Source: JBGLNJ01 sp964353405
GTDB taxonomy: Bacteria > Chloroflexota > Anaerolineae > Fen-1058
DNA length: 49,483 nucleotides
Assembly (NCBI GenBank): GCA_964353405.1
Contig: CAYGWJ010000204.1
Location: 1-49,483, forward strand
Reading direction: 5' to 3'
The notes beneath the pieces were generated by a model that saw only the letters and a program-made list of their open reading frames with translations, did no database searches and was not told the origin of the DNA. Made by a program: the position numbers and the translations under genes. Shown here piece by piece: positions 7,701 through 14,704 of the stretch. Position 1 is the stretch's first letter. Each line of letters opens with the position of its first letter.

Positions 7701-8112
7701 CAGGTGTGCGGCTCAGGTCGTCGGCGGAAAGGACGAGCGTGAGCGTCGGCGGCGCACCGACAAAGATGTGCCCGCCTTCTGGATCGAGCGCGAGAGCGTG
7801 TTGGAGCGGCTGCTCAAAGCTCACGCCCAGGTCAACTTCGGTGACGATGGATGGCAGAGGATTGCCGACACTTGCGCCTGCGCGCAGTGCAGGTGTGGCG
7901 GATGGCGGATGGCTGATGGCGGATGGCGGATAGCTGATGGCAGTTGCAGTCACAATGGGAGAGATCGGCGCGGTCGCCGTGCCGGTAGCCGGGGCGATGA
8001 CGGCGGGCGTGATGGTGGATGGGATGCTGACGAGCGTGGGCACTGGCGAGCAGGCCAGCAGCGCGACGAGAAGGGTGAAGGCGGAAAGATAAAGGCGGAA
8101 GAGGGTGGTCAT
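4780..8112 (-). CDS. Large secreted lipoprotein with Asp-box (BNR/sialidase-like) beta-propeller repeats
   Basis: A 1110-residue exported protein. It starts MTTLFRLYLSAFTLLVALLACS, a lipoprotein signal with lipobox LLAC. A Pro/Thr/Ser-rich linker leads into a YVTN/SMP-30-type propeller (about 90-430; LALDPEGGHIFVGAP, LALDSARTRLYVGAPDGVAVFDL). The rest (about 440-1110) is a chain of about 13 Asp-boxes of the S-x-D-x-G-x-T-W type (STDGGQTWQ, TTDGGASWQ, STDGGATWK), each alternating with SPDxxxDxTLF segments. This resembles sortilin/Vps10-like and sialidase-fold propellers but shows no sialidase catalytic residues, so a binding or sensing role is more likely than hydrolysis. Four copies of the palindromic element insert TPALRAGASV in frame, all in the first 330 residues. 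The start has GAAGGA upstream and lies 10 bp after the response-regulator gene, so the two are probably co-transcribed. Confidence 0.85.
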   Translation of the reverse strand: MTTLFRLYLSAFTLLVALLACSPVPTLVSIPSTITPAVIAPATGTATAPISPIVTATAISYPPSAISHPPSATPALRAGASVGNPLPSIVTEVDLGVSFEQPLQHALALDPEGGHIFVGAPPTLTLVLSADDLSRTPALRAGASVKTLPVGGDLALDSARTRLYVGAPDGVAVFDLDSLERIGTIPVVAGRFGSTPVVDTSTPALRAGASVGNIFVVRNGVYTVDPVSLQVTGRISGTFPISLTSAFAVDAAFDAERRLLYTSLNNGIPGSNNGNTLMVYSLRTNETVYRDDERSIISLQADERSGLAFIARSRTPALRAGASVNLTSLSVLANEGSRWKSALRINSIAGTVKADIQRGRIYVADAREPSSRLLVLDALTGALVADVPLPRAYTLSAFDAENDQLYLLSPDGHLLVMKGHGEGAPAPQAFEPSGSLTGSVAWIASSPDYANDKTLFAAWTPNRPQMSGGPLGSQAGQLFASTDGSLTWGRVRGGLPQHLFVNALAFSPDYARDQTLFAALLSPEGRGGGLYVSSDAGRSWRPATQGLDDWAVAELAVAPGFPFNRTVFALTWQTGLFRSTDGGQTWQRTPYRATAPATMNARTLAISPDYVNDHTLVVSAGDSTSISRDGGENWWTLVENRASSLVLAHDGSLMGSFADVGVLRSQDLGATWQAASRGLRLDATSHLALSLSPDFPRDQTALALSQSFEQSALYRTTDGGASWQVQVSNWAGTARITALTFSPDGSLFLGLSDGQVRSVKASELKWTSAPAALDKLNVEAIAVSPDFANAPPAGALLIGSARAGIFISTDGGRAWQETTFPARDMGANHIQLALSPDHANDRMIFAAAGGQVFRSNDGGADWQVLSSGLGSFFPASSLAVSPQFTSDHTVLLGGSARAPRVMRSTDDGQTWVVSSGLGPSNGVIALAFVPGNGRVAYAWADQAGLYRSGDAGATWTRVFSPTPRVPLMGTSTASWGLQSLAISPDLARDRLMFAGFVGAENFRRSADGGATWHPSVNGLPPGLIWGSAIALSPDFTRDKTIYLGTDRGVFRSDEGGATWVKLPNVGLPQAGVLSLALSPNFISDHTLFAGLAERGLYVSTDGGATWKAAR
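7142..7170 (+). repeat. Palindromic coding element, copy 3
   Basis: A full 29-base copy, flanked by G on both sides as in all full copies except the first. It is read as TPALRAGASV on the minus strand (context SRTPALRAGASVNL) inside the propeller lipoprotein. Confidence 0.95.
7481..7509 (+). repeat. Palindromic coding element, copy 4
   Basis: A full identical 29-base copy, read as TPALRAGASV on the minus strand (context DTSTPALRAGASVGN). It sits between two predicted propeller strands of the lipoprotein. Confidence 0.95.
7679..7707 (+). repeat. Palindromic coding element, copy 5
   Basis: A full identical 29-base copy, read as TPALRAGASV on the minus strand (context LSRTPALRAGASVKT) inside the N-terminal propeller of the lipoprotein. 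Confidence 0.95.
7868..7896 (+). repeat. Palindromic coding element, copy 6
   Basis: A full identical 29-base copy, read as TPALRAGASV on the minus strand (context PPSATPALRAGASVGN). It lies where the low-complexity linker after the signal peptide meets the propeller. Confidence 0.95.
7897..7941. repeat. Short imperfect tandem repeat (GGATGGC-type)
   Basis: Five to six imperfect heptamers related to GCGGATG/GCTGATG follow directly on palindromic copy 6. They encode the linker segment read as ISYPPSAISHPPSA on the minus strand. It is likely a slippage-prone spacer between the membrane anchor and the folded part of the lipoprotein. Confidence 0.6.
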
Positions 8113-8122
8113 TCATCCTTCG

Positions 8123-8794
8123 TCATGGGCGTTTTGCTTGTTCCAGGCTGACCCAGCCCAACTGCGCTGCGCGGACGACGGCCTCTGTGCGCGAACTGAC
8201 GCTGAGCTTTTCGAAAAGGCTGGCAATGTGCCCTTGTACCGTTCGCTCGCTGATCTTCATCTGTGCGGCGATGGCTTTGTTCGTAAGGCCGCGCGTGAGC
8301 AGCTTTAAAACTTCCATCTCACGCGGGGTAGGACGCGCTTCGGCTGGTTCCGGTGGGGTCTGGCCGGCGCTCATCCAGCGTGATACAATCTTGCGCGCCA
8401 CTGCCGGGTCAAGCGCCATCTGGCCTTCGTTGACGGTGTGAACAGCCTGGACGATTTCGTCGCTAGAGGCATTCTTGAGCACGTAGCCGTTTGCGCCGGC
8501 TTCCAGCACGGCCTGTACGTAAGGGTCGTCGTCGTAGGCGGTCAACACGAGCACGCCCACCGGCAGCCGTTCGTCGCGCACCGCGCGCGTCACCTCGATG
8601 CCGGTGCGGCGCGGCATCTGAATGTCTAACACGGCCACGTCGGGCTTTTCGCGCCGGATGGCTTCCAGCGCGGCATCGCCGTCGGCGGCCTCAGCCACCA
8701 CCGTGATGTCGCCGGCCTCTTCCATAAACTGCCGGATGCCCTTGCGGACGACGGCATGGTCGTCAGCCAACACGACGCGGATCGGGTTGCTCAT
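8123..8794 (-). CDS. NarL/FixJ-family response regulator (REC + LuxR-type HTH)
   Basis: A 223-residue two-component response regulator. The receiver domain (about 5-122) has the acidic pair Asp11/Asp12 (VVLADDHAVV), phospho-acceptor Asp57 in DVAVLDIQMP, Thr85 in VLVLTAYDDD and Lys107 in GYVLKNASS. The output domain (about 155-215) is a LuxR-type helix-turn-helix with TPREMEVLKLL, GLTNKAIAAQMKISERTVQGHIASLFEKL. It should activate or repress transcription when phosphorylated. No histidine kinase is encoded in the window. It is the first gene of a two-gene unit with the propeller lipoprotein 10 bp downstream, and a good promoter lies 90 bp upstream. The start ATG has GGGAG about nine bases before it. 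Control of the lipoprotein or of surface functions is plausible but inferred. Confidence 0.92.
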   Translation of the reverse strand: MSNPIRVVLADDHAVVRKGIRQFMEEAGDITVVAEAADGDAALEAIRREKPDVAVLDIQMPRRTGIEVTRAVRDERLPVGVLVLTAYDDDPYVQAVLEAGANGYVLKNASSDEIVQAVHTVNEGQMALDPAVARKIVSRWMSAGQTPPEPAEARPTPREMEVLKLLTRGLTNKAIAAQMKISERTVQGHIASLFEKLSVSSRTEAVVRAAQLGWVSLEQAKRP

Positions 8795-8839
8795 AGTCGT
8801 TACTCCCTGACTGTTGCAGCCTGAATGAACCGGGCAGCA

Positions 8840-8867
8840 TGCTGCGTGAAAGGCAAGTCACGCAGCA
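8840..8867 (-). other. Stem-loop in the leader of the response-regulator gene
   Basis: TGCTGCGTGA (8840-8849) and TCACGCAGCA (8858-8867) form a perfect 10 bp stem with an 8-base loop. GCATGC flanks it on both sides (8837-8842 and 8872-8877). It lies just downstream of the predicted transcription start, so it would form the 5' end of the mRNA. No T-run follows. It could instead end transcripts from the gene at 8922-9341. Confidence 0.45.
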
Positions 8868-8880
8868 CATGGCATGCACT

Positions 8881-8910
8881 AGTATATCAGCGTTTGGGGG
8901 TTGTTGCCAA
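8881..8910 (-). promoter_or_regulatory. Promoter of the response-regulator/lipoprotein operon
   Basis: On the minus strand TTGGCA (8910-8905) is followed after 18 bp by TATACT (8886-8881) preceded by an extended-TG (TGA TATACT). This is the second best sigma-70-like promoter in the window and sits 87 bp upstream of the start at 8794. Confidence 0.5.
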
Positions 8911-8921
8911 CCGGGGAGCGG

Positions 8922-9341
8922 CTAGCGCGGTTGCATGAGGCGCTGGTAGCAGCCCTGCCAGAGCGTTGTGGGGCGAGTCAATTGGGTCACACGCACATCG
9001 GCGAATTGAGGCGTCAGCTGCGCCAGCTCCACTGGCAAATCGCCCCAGCGTTCCTCGCAGAGTGCGGCGTGCAGGCGATTAGCCGCTGACTCGACCCAGG
9101 CCCAGTCGCGCCGGAAGACATCCGCCTTGAGATAATAGTCACGCTTTTCCCAGGCCTGGGCGGATCTGTCCACCGAGGCGGCAATCTCGCGCAGTGAAAA
9201 GACAATAAAGGCCGCCATGTCTTTGACTTCGGCATCCACGCTGGATTTGCTGCTCATCCGCCGCAAGACTTCGGCAATCGCGCGGCGCAGGCTGTTGCGC
9301 TGTTGATTGGGTGTTCCATCTGCATAAGTGATTCGGCTCAC
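8922..9341 (-). CDS. Hypothetical helical protein
   Basis: A 139-residue protein not recognised beyond general features. It starts at GTG 9341 with a clear GGAGG five bases upstream. No signal peptide or membrane segment is present. The sequence looks wholly alpha-helical: about 12-35 (RNSLRRAIAEVLRRMSS), 38-62 (DAEVKDMAAFIVFSLREIAASVD), 64-95 and 96-110. Hydrophobic spacing fits a four-helix bundle, with a conserved-looking WEKRDYYLKADVFRRDWAWVE motif. It is divergent from the polysaccharide cluster and separated from it by a 150 bp gap. It resembles small uncharacterised Chloroflexota proteins in style only. Function unknown. Confidence 0.65.
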   Translation of the reverse strand: MSRITYADGTPNQQRNSLRRAIAEVLRRMSSKSSVDAEVKDMAAFIVFSLREIAASVDRSAQAWEKRDYYLKADVFRRDWAWVESAANRLHAALCEERWGDLPVELAQLTPQFADVRVTQLTRPTTLWQGCYQRLMQPR

Positions 9342-9426
9342 GATTCCTCCATTGAGTGGACAATGAGGCGAAGATACCAGCTTTGCTCCGAACCGTCAAG
9401 CCGCTGTGTGTGGTGATAACAAGGTG

Positions 9427-9435
9427 TGGTATAAT
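9427..9435 (+). promoter_or_regulatory. Possible extended -10 promoter of the polysaccharide cluster
   Basis: TGGTATAAT (TATAAT 9430-9435) lies 56 bp upstream of the first plus-strand gene at 9492. No good -35 is visible, so the extended TG would have to compensate. Confidence 0.35.
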
Positions 9436-9491
9436 CGGCGTCGCGCTCGCGCCCGCGAGGCAAGGGCGCAGTACCTGGATACATTGGACGC

Positions 9492-10553
9492 ATGGATTCT
9501 TTGTCAACCTCAACTCGTTTACCCGCACGCCGCTCCTGGATATTGACTCAGCTTGCCGTTGGCCTTCTCATTGGCGCGCTCACTTTGGCTTGGGCCGTGC
9601 GCGGCCTCGATTTGCACTTGGTCCTTCGATCCCTTGCTACCGCCCATTATGCCTGGGTGCTGATTTCGCTCGTGTGCGTTATTGGCGTGGCGCTGTCCAA
9701 GGCGGCCCGATGGAGCGCATTGTACGGGATCTCGGAGCACCGCACCTCGTTCCGCGAGGTATTCTCTGCACTCATCATATCCCAGATGGTAAACGTCGTC
9801 ATCCCCGTTCGGGTGGGTGAGTTGGTGCGGATTGGGTTGATGAAACAATCGGGCCAGCCAGGCGCGACGACGTTATCTACCATTGTTGTGGAAAAATCCT
9901 TTGACCTGGTAGCCGCCGGATTGATGGCGCTTTCAATGGTGATGCTGGCTATGGCGCCCGCTTGGCTGCCGGAACGAGCCGTTGGCCTGTTTGTGATCGG
10001 TGGGGTGCTCGTGATAGGCCTGGCGCTCATATGGTACTTGCGCGCCTGGGTAGAAAAGGCGTTAGCACACATCCTGGCCTGGGGTGGATGGCTGCCGCAA
10101 CGATGGCGAGCTGGATTGCTGCACGTGGCCCACACTATGCTGGACGCATTTGGCACACTGACAAATCCGAGCTGCCTGGTGCGGGCGTTGTTTTGGACGA
10201 CGATGGCTTGGCTGCTTTCACTTTTGAACATGCTGACTCTTTTTACTGCCTTTGGGCTTAATTTGCCCGTCGCCGCAGGGGTGGTGTTGATCATCACTCT
10301 CTTGTTCAGCAATATCGTACCCTCGCCCCCGGCGTTGGTGGGGGTGATGCACGTTATTGCCGTGGTCGTGCTGGGCGAGTATGGTGTGTCTCAAACAGTG
10401 GCAATGGGTTTCGGAATCTTGCTCAATGTGATTACGGTGGCGCCTCTGATTGTGATAGGGGCCTTGGCCCTCTGGCAGCGCGCCGCTTCTTTGTTGCGAG
10501 TGCTGCGCGACTATTCAGTACGCGAGCTGTTGAACAAGCTGTTTGCTTCATAG
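9492..10553 (+). CDS. Flippase-like / lysylphosphatidylglycerol synthase TM-region family membrane protein
   Basis: A 353-residue polytopic membrane protein with about eight hydrophobic segments beginning at residue 15. The pattern WILTQLAVGLLIGALTLAWAVRGLD, LRSLATAHYAWVLISL, SKAARWSALYG, VFSALIISQMVNVVIPVRVGELVRIGLMK and ATTLSTIVVEKSFDLVA is the hallmark of the UPF0104/AglD2 family, the transmembrane half of MprF. The conserved P-x-R-x-GE and E-K-x-x-D motifs are both present. Such proteins are often found beside glycosyltransferases and are suspected of moving lipid-linked substrates across the membrane. The start ATG is the first in frame and the upstream ribosome site is weak (GGA). The stop is 16 bp before the next gene, so it is probably the first gene of a long operon. 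Confidence 0.8.
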   Translation: MDSLSTSTRLPARRSWILTQLAVGLLIGALTLAWAVRGLDLHLVLRSLATAHYAWVLISLVCVIGVALSKAARWSALYGISEHRTSFREVFSALIISQMVNVVIPVRVGELVRIGLMKQSGQPGATTLSTIVVEKSFDLVAAGLMALSMVMLAMAPAWLPERAVGLFVIGGVLVIGLALIWYLRAWVEKALAHILAWGGWLPQRWRAGLLHVAHTMLDAFGTLTNPSCLVRALFWTTMAWLLSLLNMLTLFTAFGLNLPVAAGVVLIITLLFSNIVPSPPALVGVMHVIAVVVLGEYGVSQTVAMGFGILLNVITVAPLIVIGALALWQRAASLLRVLRDYSVRELLNKLFAS

Positions 10554-10569
10554 TGGCGGGGTACGTGGC

Positions 10570-11721
10570 GTGAGCGCATGGGCGTTGATAGCGATGGTCG
10601 TCTTCTGGCTGTCGGGTTTGACCGTGGCGTATACCTTTGTCGGTTATAGTATTCTCATCACGCTGCTCGCGCGATTTATCAACCGCCCGGTTCTGCGTCA
10701 ACCGATCACGCCCTCCGTCACGTTCATCATCCCCGCGTACAACGAAGAAGCGGTGATCGCCGAGAAACTCGACAACTGCTTGGAGCTCGATTACCCACCT
10801 GGCAAGTTGGAGATCGTGGTGGTGGCTGACGGCTCGAACGACCGCACATGCGAGATTGTGAGCGGGTACACGTTGCGCGGCGTCAAGCTGTTGTATCAAT
10901 TGGAACGGCGCGGCAAGATTGCAGCGATGAACCGCGCTGCGCCGTTTGCTTTGGGCGAGGTCTTGGTCTTTTCCGATGCGAACGCGATACTCGAGCCACA
11001 GGCTATTCGGATGTTGGTCGCCAACCTGGCCGACCCTAAGGTGGCGTGCGCGGGCGGCGAGAAGCGCATCAAGCGCGCGGCGAGTGTCCAGGCGCAAGGC
11101 GAGGGCGCGTACTGGCGCTACGAGGCATACCTCAAGCGGCTCGATTCCAAGATCAACACGGCCATTGGCGCGATTGGTGAGCTGTTCGCCATCCGGCGCG
11201 AGTTGTATCAGCCGTTAGATAATGACTTGCTCATTGAAGATTTCGTGTTGACGATGAAGCTGGTGGCGCAGGGCTGGCGCGTGGTGTACGAGCCGGGCGC
11301 GATCGCGTGGGAAGAGGCTTCGCCTTCGCTGGCGATGGAATGGCGCAGGCGGGTGCGGATGGCAGCCGGCGGCTTTCAGGCGATTGGGCGGCTCAAGGAT
11401 ATGCTCAACCCTTTGCACGGACTGGCGGCGATTCAATACATCTCGCACAAAGTGCTGAGGTGGCTCGCGCCATTTTTTATGATGGCAACGTTTGTTGCTA
11501 ACCTGGGCTTGCTGCATTTGACGTTCTATCGTTGGATGATGGCGGCGCAGGTGATCTTTTATGCGCTGGCCCTGCTCGGTTACGGTCTGCAGGGAGCGGG
11601 CCTGCGTTGGTGGCCCGCACAGGTGCCGTTTTATTTTTGCTTTGCCAACGCCACCAGCCTGATGGGTTTCGTCCGTTACATCCGCAAGACTCAAACGGTG
11701 ACGTGGGCCAAGTCACGCTGA
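10570..11721 (+). CDS. GT2-family membrane glycosyltransferase (polymerising type)
   Basis: About 383 residues. One N-terminal membrane helix is followed by a GT-A domain: VTFIIPAYNEEAVIAEKLDNCL (nucleotide-binding start), EIVVVADGSNDRT, the metal-binding-type VFSDANAIL, the acceptor region LIEDFVLTMKL with the likely catalytic ED, and EWRRRVRMAAGGFQ in the position of the QxxRW-like motif of processive enzymes. Two or three membrane helices close the protein. It probably polymerises or extends a glycan chain from UDP-sugars at the inner face of the membrane. The start is taken as GTG 10570, after GGCGGGG; a TTG at 10543 overlapping the previous gene is a weaker alternative. The sugar is not predictable. 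Confidence 0.85.
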   Translation: MSAWALIAMVVFWLSGLTVAYTFVGYSILITLLARFINRPVLRQPITPSVTFIIPAYNEEAVIAEKLDNCLELDYPPGKLEIVVVADGSNDRTCEIVSGYTLRGVKLLYQLERRGKIAAMNRAAPFALGEVLVFSDANAILEPQAIRMLVANLADPKVACAGGEKRIKRAASVQAQGEGAYWRYEAYLKRLDSKINTAIGAIGELFAIRRELYQPLDNDLLIEDFVLTMKLVAQGWRVVYEPGAIAWEEASPSLAMEWRRRVRMAAGGFQAIGRLKDMLNPLHGLAAIQYISHKVLRWLAPFFMMATFVANLGLLHLTFYRWMMAAQVIFYALALLGYGLQGAGLRWWPAQVPFYFCFANATSLMGFVRYIRKTQTVTWAKSR

Positions 11722-11746
11722 CGAAAGCCGTGCGAAGGGTTGAGGA

Positions 11747-13183
11747 ATGGGCAAGTCGCTTTCGGATAACCTTCGCAAGGTCATCGTCCCGATTCTTGTC
11801 GGGCTGATGGCGCTGGCGGTTTATCTGCTCACGCTCGCGCCGGGCCTCACGTGGGCGCACAATGGCTCGGATGGCGGCGACCTGATTGCGTCCAGCTACA
11901 GGGGGGGCGCGGCTCATCCGCCGGGCTATCCGCTGTACTCACTCATGGGTCGAGCTGTGGCAATTCCGCCTGTCGGCTCGATTCCCCTTCGCTACAATCT
12001 TCTGTCGGCGTTGGCGGCGGCGGGAGCGGCAGCGCTGGTAGCGTGGGCTGTTGAAGAGAGCGGGCCGCTGCCTGCATTGGCGGCGGGACTCTCACTGGCT
12101 TTCGCGCCACTCTTATGGTCACAGGCTGTCATCACCGAAGTCTATGCGTTGATGGCCTTGTTGGCCGCGTTGATCGTCGGCTTGAGCCTGCGGAGCAAGC
12201 CTCGCCCGCTGATGTTGGGCGCGGCGTTGGGCCTGGGACTGACGCATCACTTGACCCTCATTGCACTCGCGCCGCTGGCGTTGCAGGCTTGCGTTGCCTG
12301 GGCCAAAGGGCAAAGTGCGCGAACGGTGCTCGTACGCGCCGTGACGGGATTCTTGATTGGCCTGTTGCCGTTAGCGTATTTGCCGTTCACGTCGAGCGCG
12401 GCAGTGGGATGGGGGGATGCCAGCACACTGAAGGGATTTTGGTGGCTGGTGAGCGCGGACTTGTATCGAGGTTATGCGTTCGCGGTTCCCCGTCCATGGA
12501 TCGGCCAACGCATTGCTTCTGCGACGCGCCTCCTTGCAGATAGCTTTACGTGGATCGGCGTTATGATCGGCCTGTGGGGATGCTCTGCGTTGTGGGAACG
12601 CGACAGATGGCGCGCGATGGACTTGCTGGTCGCAGTACTGGCGCTAGCAATTTTTGCGGTAGGCTACAACACGTGGGACTCGCAAGTCTATCTCATCCCG
12701 GCGCTGGTGGTGTTTGCCGTTTGGATTGGCGTAGGGTGGGGCCATGTGAGGTCAAGCTTCTTGCCAACCAGTGGAAAAGTTGGGGCGAGTGTGGGGCTTG
12801 CACTCTTGATGCTGGCGCTTCCAACTTTCACACTGATGCGTAACTGGTCGACGCAGGATTTGCGCGCCGACCACGCTGCGCGTGATTTTGTGAATGGTGT
12901 GATGAATGAAGCGCCTCCACGCGCCATTGTGGTGACCTCCGACGAGCGTCACACTTTTGCGTTGTGGGTGGGCGCGTTTGTTGAGCGAAGGCGGCCCGAT
13001 CTGGCTATAGTGAATCAAGACTTGTTGGGGTATGGCTGGTACAACGTCCGCTTGCAGCGTGGCTTTACCGGCCTGATTGCATTGGACGCGCAAGACGTGG
13101 GAGAACTGGTACCGTTGAATCCCGGCCGCCCGGTGTGCCGCCCAACAGAAACAACACCGCCGTGGTTGCAATGCGAGGAGTGA
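11747..13183 (+). CDS. DUF2723-family membrane protein (GT-C glycosyltransferase-like)
   Basis: A 478-residue polytopic membrane protein. The N-terminal AVYLLTLAPGLTWAHNGSDGGDLIASSYRGGAAHPPGYPLYSLMGR is diagnostic of DUF2723, a family with the GT-C fold of lipid-phospho-sugar-dependent protein mannosyltransferases. The acidic residue in the first loop (SDGGDL) fits the catalytic Asp. About nine or ten hydrophobic segments follow and a short soluble C-terminus ends CEE. It likely transfers a sugar from a polyprenyl-phosphate donor on the outer face of the membrane. The stop TGA overlaps the next start as TGATG, so the two genes are translationally coupled. Confidence 0.82.
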   Translation: MGKSLSDNLRKVIVPILVGLMALAVYLLTLAPGLTWAHNGSDGGDLIASSYRGGAAHPPGYPLYSLMGRAVAIPPVGSIPLRYNLLSALAAAGAAALVAWAVEESGPLPALAAGLSLAFAPLLWSQAVITEVYALMALLAALIVGLSLRSKPRPLMLGAALGLGLTHHLTLIALAPLALQACVAWAKGQSARTVLVRAVTGFLIGLLPLAYLPFTSSAAVGWGDASTLKGFWWLVSADLYRGYAFAVPRPWIGQRIASATRLLADSFTWIGVMIGLWGCSALWERDRWRAMDLLVAVLALAIFAVGYNTWDSQVYLIPALVVFAVWIGVGWGHVRSSFLPTSGKVGASVGLALLMLALPTFTLMRNWSTQDLRADHAARDFVNGVMNEAPPRAIVVTSDERHTFALWVGAFVERRRPDLAIVNQDLLGYGWYNVRLQRGFTGLIALDAQDVGELVPLNPGRPVCRPTETTPPWLQCEE

Positions 13184-14667
13184 TGACAGGCAGCTATGCG
13201 GCTCTGCGCCGCAAGATTGTCACGATTGCAACGTCGGAAGAGCTATGGCCGTTTATTTGGATGGGAGCGGCCCTTCTCATATGCCGGTGGATTGCAAGTC
13301 TTGTTTTACCAGTATATGACGATGCTTTTATCACGTTTCGGTATTCCAGAAATCTGGCCACGAGGAATGGCTTTGTTTATCATCCCGGTGAATGGGTGTT
13401 AGGTACCACCACGCCAGGGTTCGGCCTTCTAGTTTCGTTGTTCTATGTGCTGGGTCTGCCTATGCCGCAGACGGTAGTGGTTATGAACATTGTTCTGGAC
13501 GCCGTTGTGTTTTGCGTCACGCTGTGCACTGTGCCCAAGAACGAAAGACAAGTCTTTGGAGCCATATTGGGTGCCCTCCTTGCCATCAGTCCGATCATGA
13601 CGCGAATCAGCGTTGGCGGGATGGAGATGGACCTGTACCTGGTCGGTTGCGTTCTATCCATTCTGCTCTATCTTCGCCAGTTCAAGCGTTCTGCCGTTAT
13701 CCTTGCAGCAATTTGCTACTTTCTGCGGCCTGAAGCCTTGGTGCTGCTGGGCTTGTTGTGCGCTATAGAGTGGTTCTCTGGAAAAAGGTCGAACGCTTTT
13801 CGATTGGGACTCTTCGCCAGCATGGTTCTGGCCGTGCCGTCGATTTTGATCTTTTCGTTTTACGGACAGGTCCTTCCTCAATCTGTCATTGCCAAATCAG
13901 ATTTGGCAAAACCATTGCTTCTGGACATGCTCAGACAGCTCTTAGCGCCCGACCCGTTGATTGCCCTGCTAATTCTGCCTGCCACTTGGGGATTCGTCGT
14001 GTCAGTCAGGCGGGCGGGTTTTTCAAAGATCGTCGGCATGTGGAGTGTCATCTATCTAGCAACCTATATAGTGGCTCGGCCCAAGATATGGTCATGGTAC
14101 GGTGAGCCTATCTACTATGCCATCGTGCTGTTAGCTACACTCGGTGGTATAGACCTGATCGCGAGATGGTCTAGGCTCAGGCAGGCGTTCGCGCTAAAAT
14201 GGAGCTGTCCTCTCATAGCCGGGTTATGTGTGGCGGTTTGGATGTTCGTATGGGTCAGGCTTGGCCCGAGTGCTGTGACTCGACAGGTTTACGAACCCCT
14301 GAAGGCATGGTGCAGAGATAACACTCGAGAGAATACTTCGATTCTAGCGTATGACATTGGCGTGATCGGATATTATTCCAATGCTCGCATCTATGATCTC
14401 GCTGGACTCGTCTGGCCCGCCGCTTTGTCCTCTACTGAAACAGATGTGATTCAGACCTATTGGCCGGATTATCTTTTTTTGAATGCAACACAAAGCACCG
14501 TAAAGTTGATGGGCAGTGCTCCGTTCAACAAACTTTACCAACCTGTCGCACAGTTTTCAAGAGCAAACTTGCCTGTTTGGGGGGCAAGCGTAGAGCATTA
14601 TCCTGCTGATTGGGTGCAAGACTATATCATGTTTCGAAAACAATCCGTAGAGCACAGGCAGGATTAG
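13183..14667 (+). CDS. GT-C-like polytopic membrane protein
   Basis: About 494 residues with ten or more hydrophobic segments. The first periplasmic loop has LPVYDDAFITFRYSRNLATRNGFVYHPGEWVLGTTTP. The paired Asp (YDDAF) and the following Arg fit the GT-C glycosyltransferase pattern seen in arabinosyl- and mannosyltransferases. The C-terminal soluble part (about 390-494) contains TSILAYDIGVIGYYSNARIYDLAGLVWP, typical of uncharacterised homologues of this kind. The ATG at 13183 in the TGATG overlap is chosen; ATG 13171 and GTG 13135 are in-frame alternatives. Base composition is visibly less GC-rich than in the flanking genes, which may point to separate acquisition. Donor and acceptor unknown. 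Confidence 0.7.
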   Translation: MTGSYAALRRKIVTIATSEELWPFIWMGAALLICRWIASLVLPVYDDAFITFRYSRNLATRNGFVYHPGEWVLGTTTPGFGLLVSLFYVLGLPMPQTVVVMNIVLDAVVFCVTLCTVPKNERQVFGAILGALLAISPIMTRISVGGMEMDLYLVGCVLSILLYLRQFKRSAVILAAICYFLRPEALVLLGLLCAIEWFSGKRSNAFRLGLFASMVLAVPSILIFSFYGQVLPQSVIAKSDLAKPLLLDMLRQLLAPDPLIALLILPATWGFVVSVRRAGFSKIVGMWSVIYLATYIVARPKIWSWYGEPIYYAIVLLATLGGIDLIARWSRLRQAFALKWSCPLIAGLCVAVWMFVWVRLGPSAVTRQVYEPLKAWCRDNTRENTSILAYDIGVIGYYSNARIYDLAGLVWPAALSSTETDVIQTYWPDYLFLNATQSTVKLMGSAPFNKLYQPVAQFSRANLPVWGASVEHYPADWVQDYIMFRKQSVEHRQD

Positions 14668-14704
14668 CCTTCGGTTCTGAAATGCTATTACTCTCTGGCA
14701 CAGA

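Noticed and set aside
1422..7896. CRISPR array
   Set aside because: The 29-base repeats are similar in length to CRISPR repeats, but spacing ranges from 160 to over 4000 bases, they lie inside translated genes and no cas gene is present.
4780..8112. Active sialidase
   Set aside because: Asp-boxes are abundant, but the arginine triad and catalytic Tyr/Glu arrangement of sialidases could not be found.
7423..8151. Long open frame on the plus strand opposite the lipoprotein gene
   Set aside because: It consists of repeated DTCACAQCRC from the palindromic element and arginine-rich antisense sequence, with no domain or ribosome site.
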